From Aquipseudomonas alcaligenes MRY13-0052 (GTDB lineage: Bacteria; Pseudomonadota; Gammaproteobacteria; Pseudomonadales; Pseudomonadaceae): a stretch of DNA of 52,733 bases. Position 1 is the stretch's first letter. Every line of letters starts with the position of its first letter. The stretch lies in NCBI GenBank assembly GCA_000474255.1, contig BATO01000040.1:1-52733 (forward strand), read 5' to 3'. The notes beneath the pieces are model-generated. The model saw only the letters and a program-made list of their open reading frames with translations. It was not told the origin of the DNA and did not search any database. A program made the position numbers and the translations under genes. Below are positions 9,203 to 18,295 of this stretch, in pieces.

Positions 9203-11521
9203 TCATTGCATCCAGCCACGGACCCAGTCCATCACCGAGTCCACTGGCGCACCCATGCCACAGGACTGGCCCGGCGCCGGCTCGCTGCCGCGAATATACG
9301 GCATCTGTACCGCGCCCGGGCAGCTGGAGTCAGAGCCCTGGCCGCTGTGTGGGTCGATCCACGCCTGCACCACGTTATCCGGCATCGGCATGTCCAGCGG
9401 CAGCGGATCAGCCTTGCGCATGAAGCCTGTCCAGACCTGCAGCGCACCCGTCGCGCCGGTGAGTGGCGTCTTGCCGTTATCGTCGCGGCCCAGCCACACC
9501 ACTGCCAACAAATCCTGGCTGAAGCCGGCGAACCAGCTGTCACGGGAGTCGTTGGTGGTACCGGTCTTGCCGGCCAGGGTCAGCGAGCTGGGCAGCTGGG
9601 TATAGACCGAGCGCCCGGTGCCCTCACGCATCACCCGCTGCATGGCGTTCTGCACCAGGTAGATGGCACCCGGATCGAAGCGCTGCTGGATCTGGAACGG
9701 GTAGCGCTTGAGCGGCTCGCCTTCGGCGGTCAGCACGCTGCGGATACCCCGCAAGGGCGTATTGAAGCCGCCATTGGCCAGGGTCTGGTACATGGTCGCC
9801 ACCTCCATCGGGCTCAGTGCACCCGCACCCAGCAGCATCGACGGGAAGGCCGGCCACTCGCGGGAGACGCCGAGTCGTTCGAGGGTTTTGAGCACGTTCG
9901 GCACGCCCAGTTCCAGACCCAGCTTGGCGGTCGACAGGTTGTACGAGTTCGCCAGCCCCTGGTACAGGTAGATGCTGCCGTGGGCCTGGCGGTCATAGTT
10001 CTGCGGCGTCCACACCTGGCCGTCCTGGCCCTTCACCGAGAAGGGCTCATCCTGCACCCAACTGGTCAGCGTGTACTGGCTGGGGCGCTCCAGGGCGGTG
10101 AGGTAGACGGCGGGCTTGATCAGCGAGCCGATCGGGCGCACGGCATCGATGGCGCGGTTGAAACCGGCGAAGCGCGGCTGGCGGCTACCGACCAGCGCCT
10201 GCACTTCACCCGTCTCGGGGTTGCTGACTACCATGGCGGACTCGACCTCGTCGACACCCTTGCGGCCGGACAGGCGCTTGAGGGTTTCATCGAGGGCGGA
10301 CTCGGCCTTGAGCTGCAGGATCGGGTCGAAGCTGGTGAAGATGCGCAGCCCTTCCTCGGTAAGGTCTTCGTCACGGTAGTCCTGGCGCAGCTGGCGCTTG
10401 ACCAGGTCGAGGAAGGCCGGGAACGAACTGTCCGCCAGGCTGCCGCGCTGGGTCACGCCCAGCGGCTTGGCCTTGGCCTCGGCGGCCTCTTCCGGCGTGA
10501 CGATGCCCTGCTCGGCGAGCAGGTCCAGCACCAGGTTGCGGCGCTCCAGCGCACGCTCCGGGTTGCGTCGCGGGTTGTACTGCGACGGGCCCTTGACCAT
10601 GCCCACCAGCAGCGCGACCTGATGCAGCTTCAGCTCGGAAAGCGGCTGGCTGAAGAAGTACTGGCTGGCAAGACCGAAGCCGTGCACGGCGCGCTGGCCG
10701 TCCTGGCCGAGGAACACCTCGTTGAGGTAGGCCTCGAGGATCTCGCGCTTGTCGTAATGCACCTCGAGCAACACCGCCATCATGGCTTCGGTGGCCTTGC
10801 GGCTGATGCTGCGCTCGTTGGTCAGGTAGAAGTTCTTCACCAACTGCTGGGTCAGGGTGCTGCCGCCCTGGCGCAGCTGGCCGGCGGTGGCGTTGACCCA
10901 GATCGCACGCGCGATGGACTTGAGCGAAACACCCCAATGGTTGAAGAACTCACGGTCCTCCACCGCCACCAGCGTCTCCACCAGATAGGCCGGAACCTGG
11001 TCCAGCTTGATCAGCACCCGGTCCTCATGATGGGCGGGATAGAGGCCACCGATCAGCAGCGGCTCGAGGCGCGCGACCGCAAGGTTGCTGCCGTTGGCCT
11101 GGGTCAGGCCCGCCACGTAATCGCCGGAGAAACGCACCTTGATCCGCTGCGCAGGCTCGGGGCCTTCATAGAACTGGAAGCCGCGGGTATTGAGCTCCAC
11201 CGCCGCACCGGCCACAGACGCGGAGCCCGGGCCGTTGGACGCGCTTTCGCGGCGGTAACCCAACGCATCGAGTTCCTTGAGGAAATCATCCTTGGCCAGC
11301 TTCAGGCCAACGAACAATTCCAGCGGTCGCGCATAGACCTTGGCCGGAACCGTCCAGCGCTTGCCGGAGAATTTTTCCTGGACGATGGCGTCGAGGTAGA
11401 TGGCGAATCCCGCCAGCACCACCAAGCCCACCAGGCCGAGCTTCAAGCCCCAGCCAAATAGGGTACGGAGGCCGCTGGAGCGGGGCTTTTTACGGGAGCG
11501 GGGGGATCGGGGACGAGTCAT
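9203..11521 (-). CDS. ponB: Penicillin-binding protein 1b, bifunctional peptidoglycan synthase
   Basis: A class A PBP of 772 residues. A basic cytoplasmic tail and one membrane helix (about 21-45) lead to a UB2H-type domain (about 60-150), the glycosyltransferase domain with catalytic Glu188 in VEDREFF and the motif GGSTLTQQ, and then the transpeptidase domain with Ser466 in GSLIK, SYN near residue 519, and KTGTT (Lys652). It polymerises and crosslinks peptidoglycan in the periplasm. It overlaps the downstream lipoprotein gene by four bases if that gene starts at its first ATG. It is divergent from the 11638 gene. Confidence 0.96.
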   Translation of the reverse strand: MTRPRSPRSRKKPRSSGLRTLFGWGLKLGLVGLVVLAGFAIYLDAIVQEKFSGKRWTVPAKVYARPLELFVGLKLAKDDFLKELDALGYRRESASNGPGSASVAGAAVELNTRGFQFYEGPEPAQRIKVRFSGDYVAGLTQANGSNLAVARLEPLLIGGLYPAHHEDRVLIKLDQVPAYLVETLVAVEDREFFNHWGVSLKSIARAIWVNATAGQLRQGGSTLTQQLVKNFYLTNERSISRKATEAMMAVLLEVHYDKREILEAYLNEVFLGQDGQRAVHGFGLASQYFFSQPLSELKLHQVALLVGMVKGPSQYNPRRNPERALERRNLVLDLLAEQGIVTPEEAAEAKAKPLGVTQRGSLADSSFPAFLDLVKRQLRQDYRDEDLTEEGLRIFTSFDPILQLKAESALDETLKRLSGRKGVDEVESAMVVSNPETGEVQALVGSRQPRFAGFNRAIDAVRPIGSLIKPAVYLTALERPSQYTLTSWVQDEPFSVKGQDGQVWTPQNYDRQAHGSIYLYQGLANSYNLSTAKLGLELGVPNVLKTLERLGVSREWPAFPSMLLGAGALSPMEVATMYQTLANGGFNTPLRGIRSVLTAEGEPLKRYPFQIQQRFDPGAIYLVQNAMQRVMREGTGRSVYTQLPSSLTLAGKTGTTNDSRDSWFAGFSQDLLAVVWLGRDDNGKTPLTGATGALQVWTGFMRKADPLPLDMPMPDNVVQAWIDPHSGQGSDSSCPGAVQMPYIRGSEPAPGQSCGMGAPVDSVMDWVRGWMQ

Positions 11522-11637
11522 GGCGGCGCATTATACGCACTTTATCCACAGCCAGAAGGCGCCTCCTGACGGTTTGCAGAGTGGTGCACAGCGGCCATAA
11601 TCCCCCGCTCTGCCAGCACCTCCAGCAAGGAAAGACC

Positions 11638-13197
11638 GTGAGCCAAGCACTGATTACCGCCCTGCAAGACCCCGCCCTCTATCCGCATCCCGTGGAAGGC
11701 TTCAAGGTCATCGAGACGCACATCTCCTGGGTGCTCCTCACCGGTCCCTACGCCTATAAGATCAAGAAGCCCGTCAACTTCGGCTTCCTCGACTTCACCG
11801 ACCTGGCCGCCCGCGAGCGCTTCTGCGGTGAAGAGGTGCGTCTCAACCAGCGCCTCACCCACGACCTGTATCTCGACGTGCTGCCGATCACCGGCAGCGA
11901 AGCCGCCCCGAAGCTGGGCGGCGAAGGCCCGGCCATCGAATTCGCCATCCGCATGGCGCAGTTCCCCCAGGCCAACCTGCTGAGCGAAGTGCAGTCGCGT
12001 GGCGAACTCACGCCCGCCCACATCGACGCCCTGGCCGTACAGATCGCCCAGTTCCACATGGAGTCGCCCCAGGTCGCCATCGAGCACCCGCTGGGCACCC
12101 CGGAAATGGTCATGGCCCCGGTGCAGCAGAACTTCGACCAGATCCGCCCGATGCTGAGCAACAAGACTGACCTGCAGCAACTCGACGCCCTCGAAGCCTG
12201 GGCCCAAAGCAGCTACGAGCGCCTGCTGCCGCTACTGGCCGAACGCAAGAAAAATGGTTCGATCCGCGAATGCCATGGCGACATCCACCTGGGTAACGCC
12301 ACCCTCATCCAAGGCGAGGTGGTGCTGTTCGACTGCATCGAATTCAACGAGCCCTTCCGCTTCACCGACGTCTATGCCGACATCGGCTTCCTGGCCATGG
12401 ACCTGGAGGACCGCGGCCTCAAGTCGCTGTCCCGCCGCCTGGTCAGCCGCTACCTGGAAGAGACCGGCGACTACAAGGGCCTGGAGGTGCTGAACTTCTA
12501 CAAGGCCTACCGCGCCCTGGTCCGCGCCAAGATCGCCCTGTTCAGCCTCGCCCATCAGAGCGACGCCGTGCAGCAGGCCGCCACCCTGCGCCAGTACCGC
12601 AACTACGCCAACCTGGCGGAAAGCTACAGCGCCATTCCCTCGCGCTTCATGGCCATCACCCACGGCGTATCGGCCGTCGGCAAGAGCCATGTGGCGCTGC
12701 GCCTGGTGGAAGCCCTCGGCGCCATCCGCCTGCGCTCCGACGTCGAGCGCAAGCGCCTGTTCGGCCAGCAGCAGGGCGAGCAGAACGACCTCTACAGTGG
12801 CATCTACAGCGCCGAGGCCACCGCCCGCACCTACCAGCACCTGCACCAGTTGGCGGAAACCGTGCTGCACGCCGGTTTCCCGGTGGTGATCGACGCGGCC
12901 TACCTCAAGCAGGCCCAGCGCCAGGCCGCCCAGGATGTCGCCGAGCAAGTGGGCACACCCGTCGTCATCCTCGACTGCCACGCCCCGGAAGCCGTCATCG
13001 CCGGCTGGCTGGAACAGCGCAAGCAGCAAGGCGGCGACCCCTCCGACGCCACGCTAGAAGTGGTGCATGCCCAGCAGGCGAGCCGCGAAGCCCTGACGGC
13101 GGAAGAACAGACCCACAGCAAGCGCATCGACACCCACGACGCCAGCAGCCTCGACAGCCTGGTCGAGCGCATCCGTCAGCACCTGCCCGGCCTCTGA
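11638..13197 (+). CDS. Two-domain protein: aminoglycoside-phosphotransferase-like plus AAA ATPase/kinase-like
   Basis: The N-terminal half (about 1-320) has an APH/choline-kinase-like fold with the catalytic loop CHGDIHLGN and metal-binding DCIEFN. The C-terminal third carries a P-loop, GVSAVGKSHVAL (about residues 343-354), and resembles small-molecule kinases of the AAA_33 group. The start GTG at 11638 has AAGGAAA at 4 bases. This fusion is widespread in proteobacteria (PA4701-like) but its substrate is not established. 519 residues; it stands alone after ponB, divergent from it. Confidence 0.85.
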   Translation: MSQALITALQDPALYPHPVEGFKVIETHISWVLLTGPYAYKIKKPVNFGFLDFTDLAARERFCGEEVRLNQRLTHDLYLDVLPITGSEAAPKLGGEGPAIEFAIRMAQFPQANLLSEVQSRGELTPAHIDALAVQIAQFHMESPQVAIEHPLGTPEMVMAPVQQNFDQIRPMLSNKTDLQQLDALEAWAQSSYERLLPLLAERKKNGSIRECHGDIHLGNATLIQGEVVLFDCIEFNEPFRFTDVYADIGFLAMDLEDRGLKSLSRRLVSRYLEETGDYKGLEVLNFYKAYRALVRAKIALFSLAHQSDAVQQAATLRQYRNYANLAESYSAIPSRFMAITHGVSAVGKSHVALRLVEALGAIRLRSDVERKRLFGQQQGEQNDLYSGIYSAEATARTYQHLHQLAETVLHAGFPVVIDAAYLKQAQRQAAQDVAEQVGTPVVILDCHAPEAVIAGWLEQRKQQGGDPSDATLEVVHAQQASREALTAEEQTHSKRIDTHDASSLDSLVERIRQHLPGL

Positions 13198-13280
13198 TCG
13201 GACGATGCCCTAAGGCCTATGGCGGGCACTGCTCGCCATGGGTTCTATACTCCCGGTGAACTCTCACCGGATGAGTACCC

Positions 13281-13628
13281 ATGACCACACCACACCAACT
13301 CGATAGCCCCCTCTACCGCCTGCTGCACAACGACGATGTCGTCGGCTTCAATGACCAGAAGCCCAAGGAAGGCTCGATCAACCTGGCCTCCGGCGATTTC
13401 CGCGGGCTCGACCTGCGCACCCTCGATGCCGCGCGCATCGACTTCACCGACGCCTATTTCCGCGGCGCCGACCTGCGCGGGGTAGACCTGCGCGAAGCCA
13501 GCCTGGAAGGCGCCAGCATCGCCCACGCGCAGATATCCGGCGCCTACTTCCCCACTGAACTGGCGGCCGACGAGATCCTCATGTCGGTCAATTTCGGCAC
13601 CCGCCTGCGCTACAACACCCACAAGTAG
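13281..13628 (+). CDS. Pentapeptide-repeat-like protein
   Basis: A 115-residue protein with a central run of A(D/S)Lxx-type pentapeptides, from FRGLDLRTLDAARIDF through AYFRGADLRGVDLREASLEG, about residues 40-85, forming perhaps two turns of a right-handed beta-helix. Flanks are a charged N-terminus (LYRLLHNDDVVGFNDQ) and a short C-terminal tail. It is too short for a gyrase-protecting Qnr/MfpA protein. Function is unknown; Pseudomonas homologues sit at the same place. Confidence 0.8.
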   Translation: MTTPHQLDSPLYRLLHNDDVVGFNDQKPKEGSINLASGDFRGLDLRTLDAARIDFTDAYFRGADLRGVDLREASLEGASIAHAQISGAYFPTELAADEILMSVNFGTRLRYNTHK

Positions 13629-13852
13629 CCACGCCCAACCTGTGATCGGCCCCGCTCGGTTAGCGCCCACGCGGATGCCGTCTACGCTGATATCCGGGCG
13701 CGAACTCCGCAGAAGCGGATTGGAGGGGCCAACGCCCGCCGGGCGCGGGACAGGGATGATGCCACCGGGCCACGCAATAGCAGATGGCCGCTACACTTCC
13801 CGGATGAACCGGGTAATGAGTCCTTCGCGCCCCACCAACGCAAGGAGGCTGG
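13629..13852. other. Intergenic region without recognised features
   Basis: 224 bp between the pentapeptide gene and the TfoX-C-like gene. I see no RNA gene or strong hairpin; only the ribosome site AAGGAGG at its right end is clear. Confidence 0.5.
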
Positions 13853-14125
13853 ATGAACGACGAACTGCAACACCTGAAGAATCTTGGCAAGACCTCGGCG
13901 CAGTGGCTGCATGCGGTGGGCATCCACAGCGCCTCGGACCTGCGCCGCCTGGGTGCGGTCGGGGCCTATCGTGCAGTGCGGGCACGGGGTTTTCGCGCAT
14001 CCAAGGTCCTGCTCTACGCGATCGAAGGTGCGCTGCTGGATGTGCACTGGAACGACCTGCCGCCCAGCCACAAGGCTGAACTCAACGGCCAACTGGATGC
14101 ACTGCAGCCCCACAACAAGAGCTAG
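13853..14125 (+). CDS. TfoX C-terminal-domain protein
   Basis: The 90-residue protein consists almost only of the TfoX/Sxy C-terminal domain: LKNLGKTSAQWLHAVGIHSASDLRRLG (a helix-hairpin-helix-like region), then AVRARGFRASKVLLYAIEGALLDVHWNDLP. The N-terminal domain of full TfoX is absent. TfoX promotes competence in other bacteria; the single-domain form in Pseudomonas has no known role. A strong AAGGAGG precedes the start. Confidence 0.85.
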   Translation: MNDELQHLKNLGKTSAQWLHAVGIHSASDLRRLGAVGAYRAVRARGFRASKVLLYAIEGALLDVHWNDLPPSHKAELNGQLDALQPHNKS

Positions 14126-14230
14126 CTCACAACCTGGGCGTTGGAGGATTTACTGCGATAGCAATGCGCCCTATTGTTTCAGGGACGTTCGTGCGTCCAA
14201 GCCGCCCAGCCAGTTCAAGGAATTACTGTC

Positions 14231-15031
14231 ATGTACCTACTCGGGGAGCAACCTGCTTACGCCGACCAGCTGATCAACCGACTGCAAAGCATTCCCGGCC
14301 AGCTGCTCGATGGGCTAGAGCCCTCGGGCCCACCCCTGCGCCTCGATGCAGTGGAGGACCTGGCCAAGGTGCTGCCCGGCAATCAGCTGTTCCTCATCGA
14401 GAACGGCCTGCTCCACGCCCTGGTCGACGAACGCCCGCTGTTCTACCTCCAGGAAGGTGACCTCGTAGGCCTGCGCCAAGGCATCGAACTGCCCAGCTGC
14501 CGCTACCGCAGCGACGAGCCGCTGAGCCTGATCCCCTATGCGCGCGGCGACGTGTTCAAGCACATCTATGGCAGCGAGAAAGGCCAGGAGCTGTTCATCC
14601 AGTACCTGATCGGCCACACCGCGCTGCTGTCCGACGCCCTCGCCCGCCTCAAGCAGCCCGAAATCCGCCCCGCCACCGGCTTCCAGCACTTCGCCGCCGG
14701 CGAGGAGCTGATCCACCAGGGCGACGAGGCCGATCATGTGTTCATCATCATCGAAGGGCACGCCGAAGCCTTCGTCGACGGGCAGAAGGTCGGTGACGTG
14801 CAGAAGGACGAAATCTTCGGCGCCATGGCCGTGTTCACCCGCGAGAAACGCAGCGCCACCGTGGTTGCCAGCGAGCCCTGCACGGTGATGGTGATCCCCA
14901 AGGACCAGTTCCTCAGCCTGATGCAAAGCAACCCGCGCATCGCTCACAGCCTGATCGAGAGCATGGCTCGACGCATCGACCTGCTGAACAAGGAAGTCAC
15001 CCAGCAGCGCCTGGCAAAGCCTGCTGAATGA
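14231..15031 (+). CDS. cbpA: CbpA, cAMP-binding protein
   Basis: A 266-residue protein whose C-terminal half (about 140-250) is a cyclic-nucleotide-binding domain: FAAGEELIHQGDEADHVFIII, then GAMAVFTREKRSATVVA, the phosphate-binding cassette with the conserved Arg. There is no DNA-binding domain. The N-terminal half is a degenerate second domain. In P. aeruginosa CbpA is a Vfr-dependent, cAMP-binding protein with polar localisation. The start at 14231 has AAGGAA upstream; 19 earlier codons in the frame were rejected. It is followed by a terminator and then PrrF, as in P. aeruginosa. Confidence 0.88.
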   Translation: MYLLGEQPAYADQLINRLQSIPGQLLDGLEPSGPPLRLDAVEDLAKVLPGNQLFLIENGLLHALVDERPLFYLQEGDLVGLRQGIELPSCRYRSDEPLSLIPYARGDVFKHIYGSEKGQELFIQYLIGHTALLSDALARLKQPEIRPATGFQHFAAGEELIHQGDEADHVFIIIEGHAEAFVDGQKVGDVQKDEIFGAMAVFTREKRSATVVASEPCTVMVIPKDQFLSLMQSNPRIAHSLIESMARRIDLLNKEVTQQRLAKPAE

Positions 15032-15052
15032 TCGAATTCGCGTCACAAGGGG

Positions 15053-15082
15053 CCCCGGCAAACGCTGGGGTTTCTGTTTTTT
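15053..15082 (+). terminator. Rho-independent terminator of cbpA
   Basis: CCCCGGC-AAAC-GCTGGGG (15053-15070) is followed by TTTCTGTTTTTT. It separates cbpA from the PrrF promoter. Confidence 0.85.
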
Positions 15083-15125
15083 GGGGACGCCCGAAAAGCG
15101 AGATGAAAATAATTCGCACTAATGC

Positions 15126-15157
15126 TTGACTGTGGAATGAGAATTGTTATTATTACC
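15126..15157 (+). promoter_or_regulatory. PrrF promoter overlapped by a Fur box
   Basis: TTGACT (15126-15131), 16 bases, TATTAT (15148-15153), with the start expected near 15160. The stretch 15139-15157 matches the 19-bp Fur consensus at about 13 positions and covers the spacer and the -10, so Fur-Fe2+ would block transcription when iron is sufficient. Confidence 0.8.
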
Positions 15158-15159
15158 GC

Positions 15160-15275
15160 AACTGGTCGCGAGATCAGCCGGTAAGCTGGGAGACCAAGCA
15201 GTCGGACTCTTCAGATTATCTCCTCATCAGGCTAATCACGGTTATTGACCCGGCAATTTTGCCGGGTCTTTTTTT
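15160..15275 (+). ncRNA. prrF: PrrF iron-responsive small RNA
   Basis: About 116 nt recognised from the highly conserved Pseudomonas PrrF sequence: the 5' part AACTGGTCGCGAGATCAGCC, the conserved seed region around GACTCTTCAGATTATCTCC (near 15206-15224), and a 3' terminator hairpin GACCCGGCAA-TT-TTGCCGGGTC (15247-15268) with a long T run. PrrF pairs with and silences mRNAs of iron-containing proteins under iron starvation, with Hfq. In P. aeruginosa two copies lie in tandem and also give PrrH; only one copy is present here, and the next gene is a nuclease in opposite orientation. Confidence 0.93.
15247..15275 (+). terminator. PrrF terminator
   Basis: A 10-bp stem, 2-base loop and T-rich tail form the 3' end of PrrF and give the Hfq-binding U tract. 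It may also insulate the convergent nuclease gene that ends at 15321. Confidence 0.9.
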
Positions 15276-15320
15276 GCCTGCGAGAAAGTGCCGCCGCTTC
15301 ACTCCCGCGGCACGGCCGCC

Positions 15321-16253
15321 TTACTTCTTAGGCGCGCCATCCGGCAGGTTGGCGTTGAGCAGCAGCGCCAGGCGGATGCCCGCTTCCTGCACGCGGCGCT
15401 CGGCCAGGGGCAGGAATTTCTTCAGGTAACGGCGATCCAGGGTGTCCTGGTTGCCCCCTGCCTCGCCCTCCTCGTCACCACCCTGGGTGCCACGACGGGC
15501 CCACTCCTCGCTTTTCGACTGCTTGAAGGCATCAGGCTTGAAGGCCTTCTTGCCGCCGGTCTTCGGGTACAGGTCGTCGTCACGGACGATGGCGCAGGAC
15601 TCCCCCGACCAACTCGCGGGAGTGCCCACCTCGGGTTTCGGCAGGTCCTCGGACAGCTTCGCCGTATAGGCCGCCTGGTCCAGGCGCCGGCTTGCCAACA
15701 GGTAACTGTCCCAGACGCTGTGCAGGTTGTAATCGCGGCCGCCGACCACCACCGGGAAGTCGTTGCCGCCCTTGTCCAGGCGATAGCTGTTATGCAGCGG
15801 CTGGTGGATATCACCCACGAAATGCACCACGAACATCAGCGCCATGACCTTCTGGTTGTCATTCGCCTTGGGGTCGGCCAGCAGCGCCGCGTTGCGCTCG
15901 ATGGCCGCCACCACGCACTGGCCGTCCGGGCAGTCACGCGGGGCCTGGTAGGTGCAGTCGTCGGTCTTGTAGTTGATGTAGTGCTGCGCGCGGGTCTGCT
16001 CCCAGAGCGCCTGGAAGTCCGGCATGTTGCGCAGGTTGTCCGCCCAGCTGGCGACAGCGGAAAGGTGCTGCTGCCGCACCAGCGCCAACAGGCGATCGGC
16101 CTCGGCCTTGGCCGCTGGCGTCAGTTGCGCCTCGGCGATATCCGCCACCACCGCGTGGCCCAGCTGGCCCCAGGCCCCTGCCTGCGCGCCCCAGAGCAGG
16201 CTGCCGATGAAGAGACCGGCGCCCAGCGCCCGACGAAATCCGTTGTGCTGCAT
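15321..16253 (-). CDS. S1/P1-family secreted zinc nuclease
   Basis: The 310-residue precursor has a Sec signal peptide cut before Trp28 (AGA|WGQLGH). The N-terminal Trp of the mature protein is itself a zinc ligand in this family. All ligand motifs are visible: W-G-x-x-G-H, WAD (residue ~72), HYIN, VHFVGDIHQPLH, and NLHSVWDSYLL. These trinuclear-zinc enzymes cleave single-stranded DNA and RNA and have 3'-nucleotidase activity, giving 5'-nucleotides. It is the last gene of the twelve-gene same-strand block, 80 bp after deoD, with AGGGGGAA before its ATG. A periplasmic or extracellular location is expected. Confidence 0.92.
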   Translation of the reverse strand: MQHNGFRRALGAGLFIGSLLWGAQAGAWGQLGHAVVADIAEAQLTPAAKAEADRLLALVRQQHLSAVASWADNLRNMPDFQALWEQTRAQHYINYKTDDCTYQAPRDCPDGQCVVAAIERNAALLADPKANDNQKVMALMFVVHFVGDIHQPLHNSYRLDKGGNDFPVVVGGRDYNLHSVWDSYLLASRRLDQAAYTAKLSEDLPKPEVGTPASWSGESCAIVRDDDLYPKTGGKKAFKPDAFKQSKSEEWARRGTQGGDEEGEAGGNQDTLDRRYLKKFLPLAERRVQEAGIRLALLLNANLPDGAPKK

Positions 16254-16333
16254 GTTTCCCCCTAATGGCTGTGCCCAGGCATGAAGCGCCCCCGGGCGCG
16301 CCTGGACGTCGCACCCACGCGCAAAGAAATGAC

Positions 16334-17047
16334 TCAGTGATCGAGGGTCATGGCGTCCAGTGTCAGCCGCACCATGTCGTGGAAGTCTTCCTGGCGCTGC
16401 TCGGCGGTCAGCTTCTCGCCGCTGATCAGGTGGTCGCTCACCGTCAGCACCGCCAGGGCCTGGCGCCCCAGCTCCGCCGCCACGCCATAGAGCCCGGCAG
16501 CCTCCATTTCCACCGCCAGTACGCCCATGCCCGTCATGCGCGCGGCCCAGGCCAGGTCCGGCTCGTAGAACAGGTCGGCGGAGAAGACGTTGCCCACGTG
16601 CACCGCCTGCCCCCTTTCGTCAGCACGGCGCACGGTGCGTTCCAGCAGCCGGTAGTCGGCCAGGGCGGCAAAGTCGAAACCGCCGAAACGCTTGCGGTTG
16701 ACCACCGAATCAGTTGACGCGCCCTGGGCGATCACCAAGTCGCCCACCTTCACGCCGTCCTGCAGCGAGCCGCAGCTGCCGACGCGGACGATACGCTGCA
16801 CGCCGTACTGGCTGAACAGCTCGTGGGCGTAGATCGACAACGAGGGGATGCCCATCCCCGAGCCCATCACCGAGATGCGCTGGCCCTGGTAGAAGCCGGT
16901 GAAGGCCAGCATGTTGCGCACCACATTCACCTGGCGGACGTCCGTCAGGTAGGTGTCGGCGATCATCTTCGCCCGCAGCGGGTCGCCCGGCATCAGCACG
17001 GTTTCGGCGAAGTCACCCGCAAGGGCGGTGATATGGGGAGTGGCCAT
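16334..17047 (-). CDS. deoD: Purine nucleoside phosphorylase, DeoD type
   Basis: The 237 residues match the hexameric bacterial DeoD family: MATPHI, LMPGDPLRAK (phosphate binding), GSGMGIPS, RVGSCGS, and VEMEAAGLYGVA (nucleoside binding), with a catalytic Asp near SDHL. It cleaves purine (deoxy)nucleosides with phosphate to base and (deoxy)ribose-1-phosphate. It starts directly at the deoB stop (no gap). The gene order deoC-deoA-deoB-deoD is the same as in the E. coli deo operon. Confidence 0.95.
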   Translation of the reverse strand: MATPHITALAGDFAETVLMPGDPLRAKMIADTYLTDVRQVNVVRNMLAFTGFYQGQRISVMGSGMGIPSLSIYAHELFSQYGVQRIVRVGSCGSLQDGVKVGDLVIAQGASTDSVVNRKRFGGFDFAALADYRLLERTVRRADERGQAVHVGNVFSADLFYEPDLAWAARMTGMGVLAVEMEAAGLYGVAAELGRQALAVLTVSDHLISGEKLTAEQRQEDFHDMVRLTLDAMTLDH

Positions 17048-18286
<1,239 letters not shown>

Positions 18287-18295
18287 GGTCCGCTC

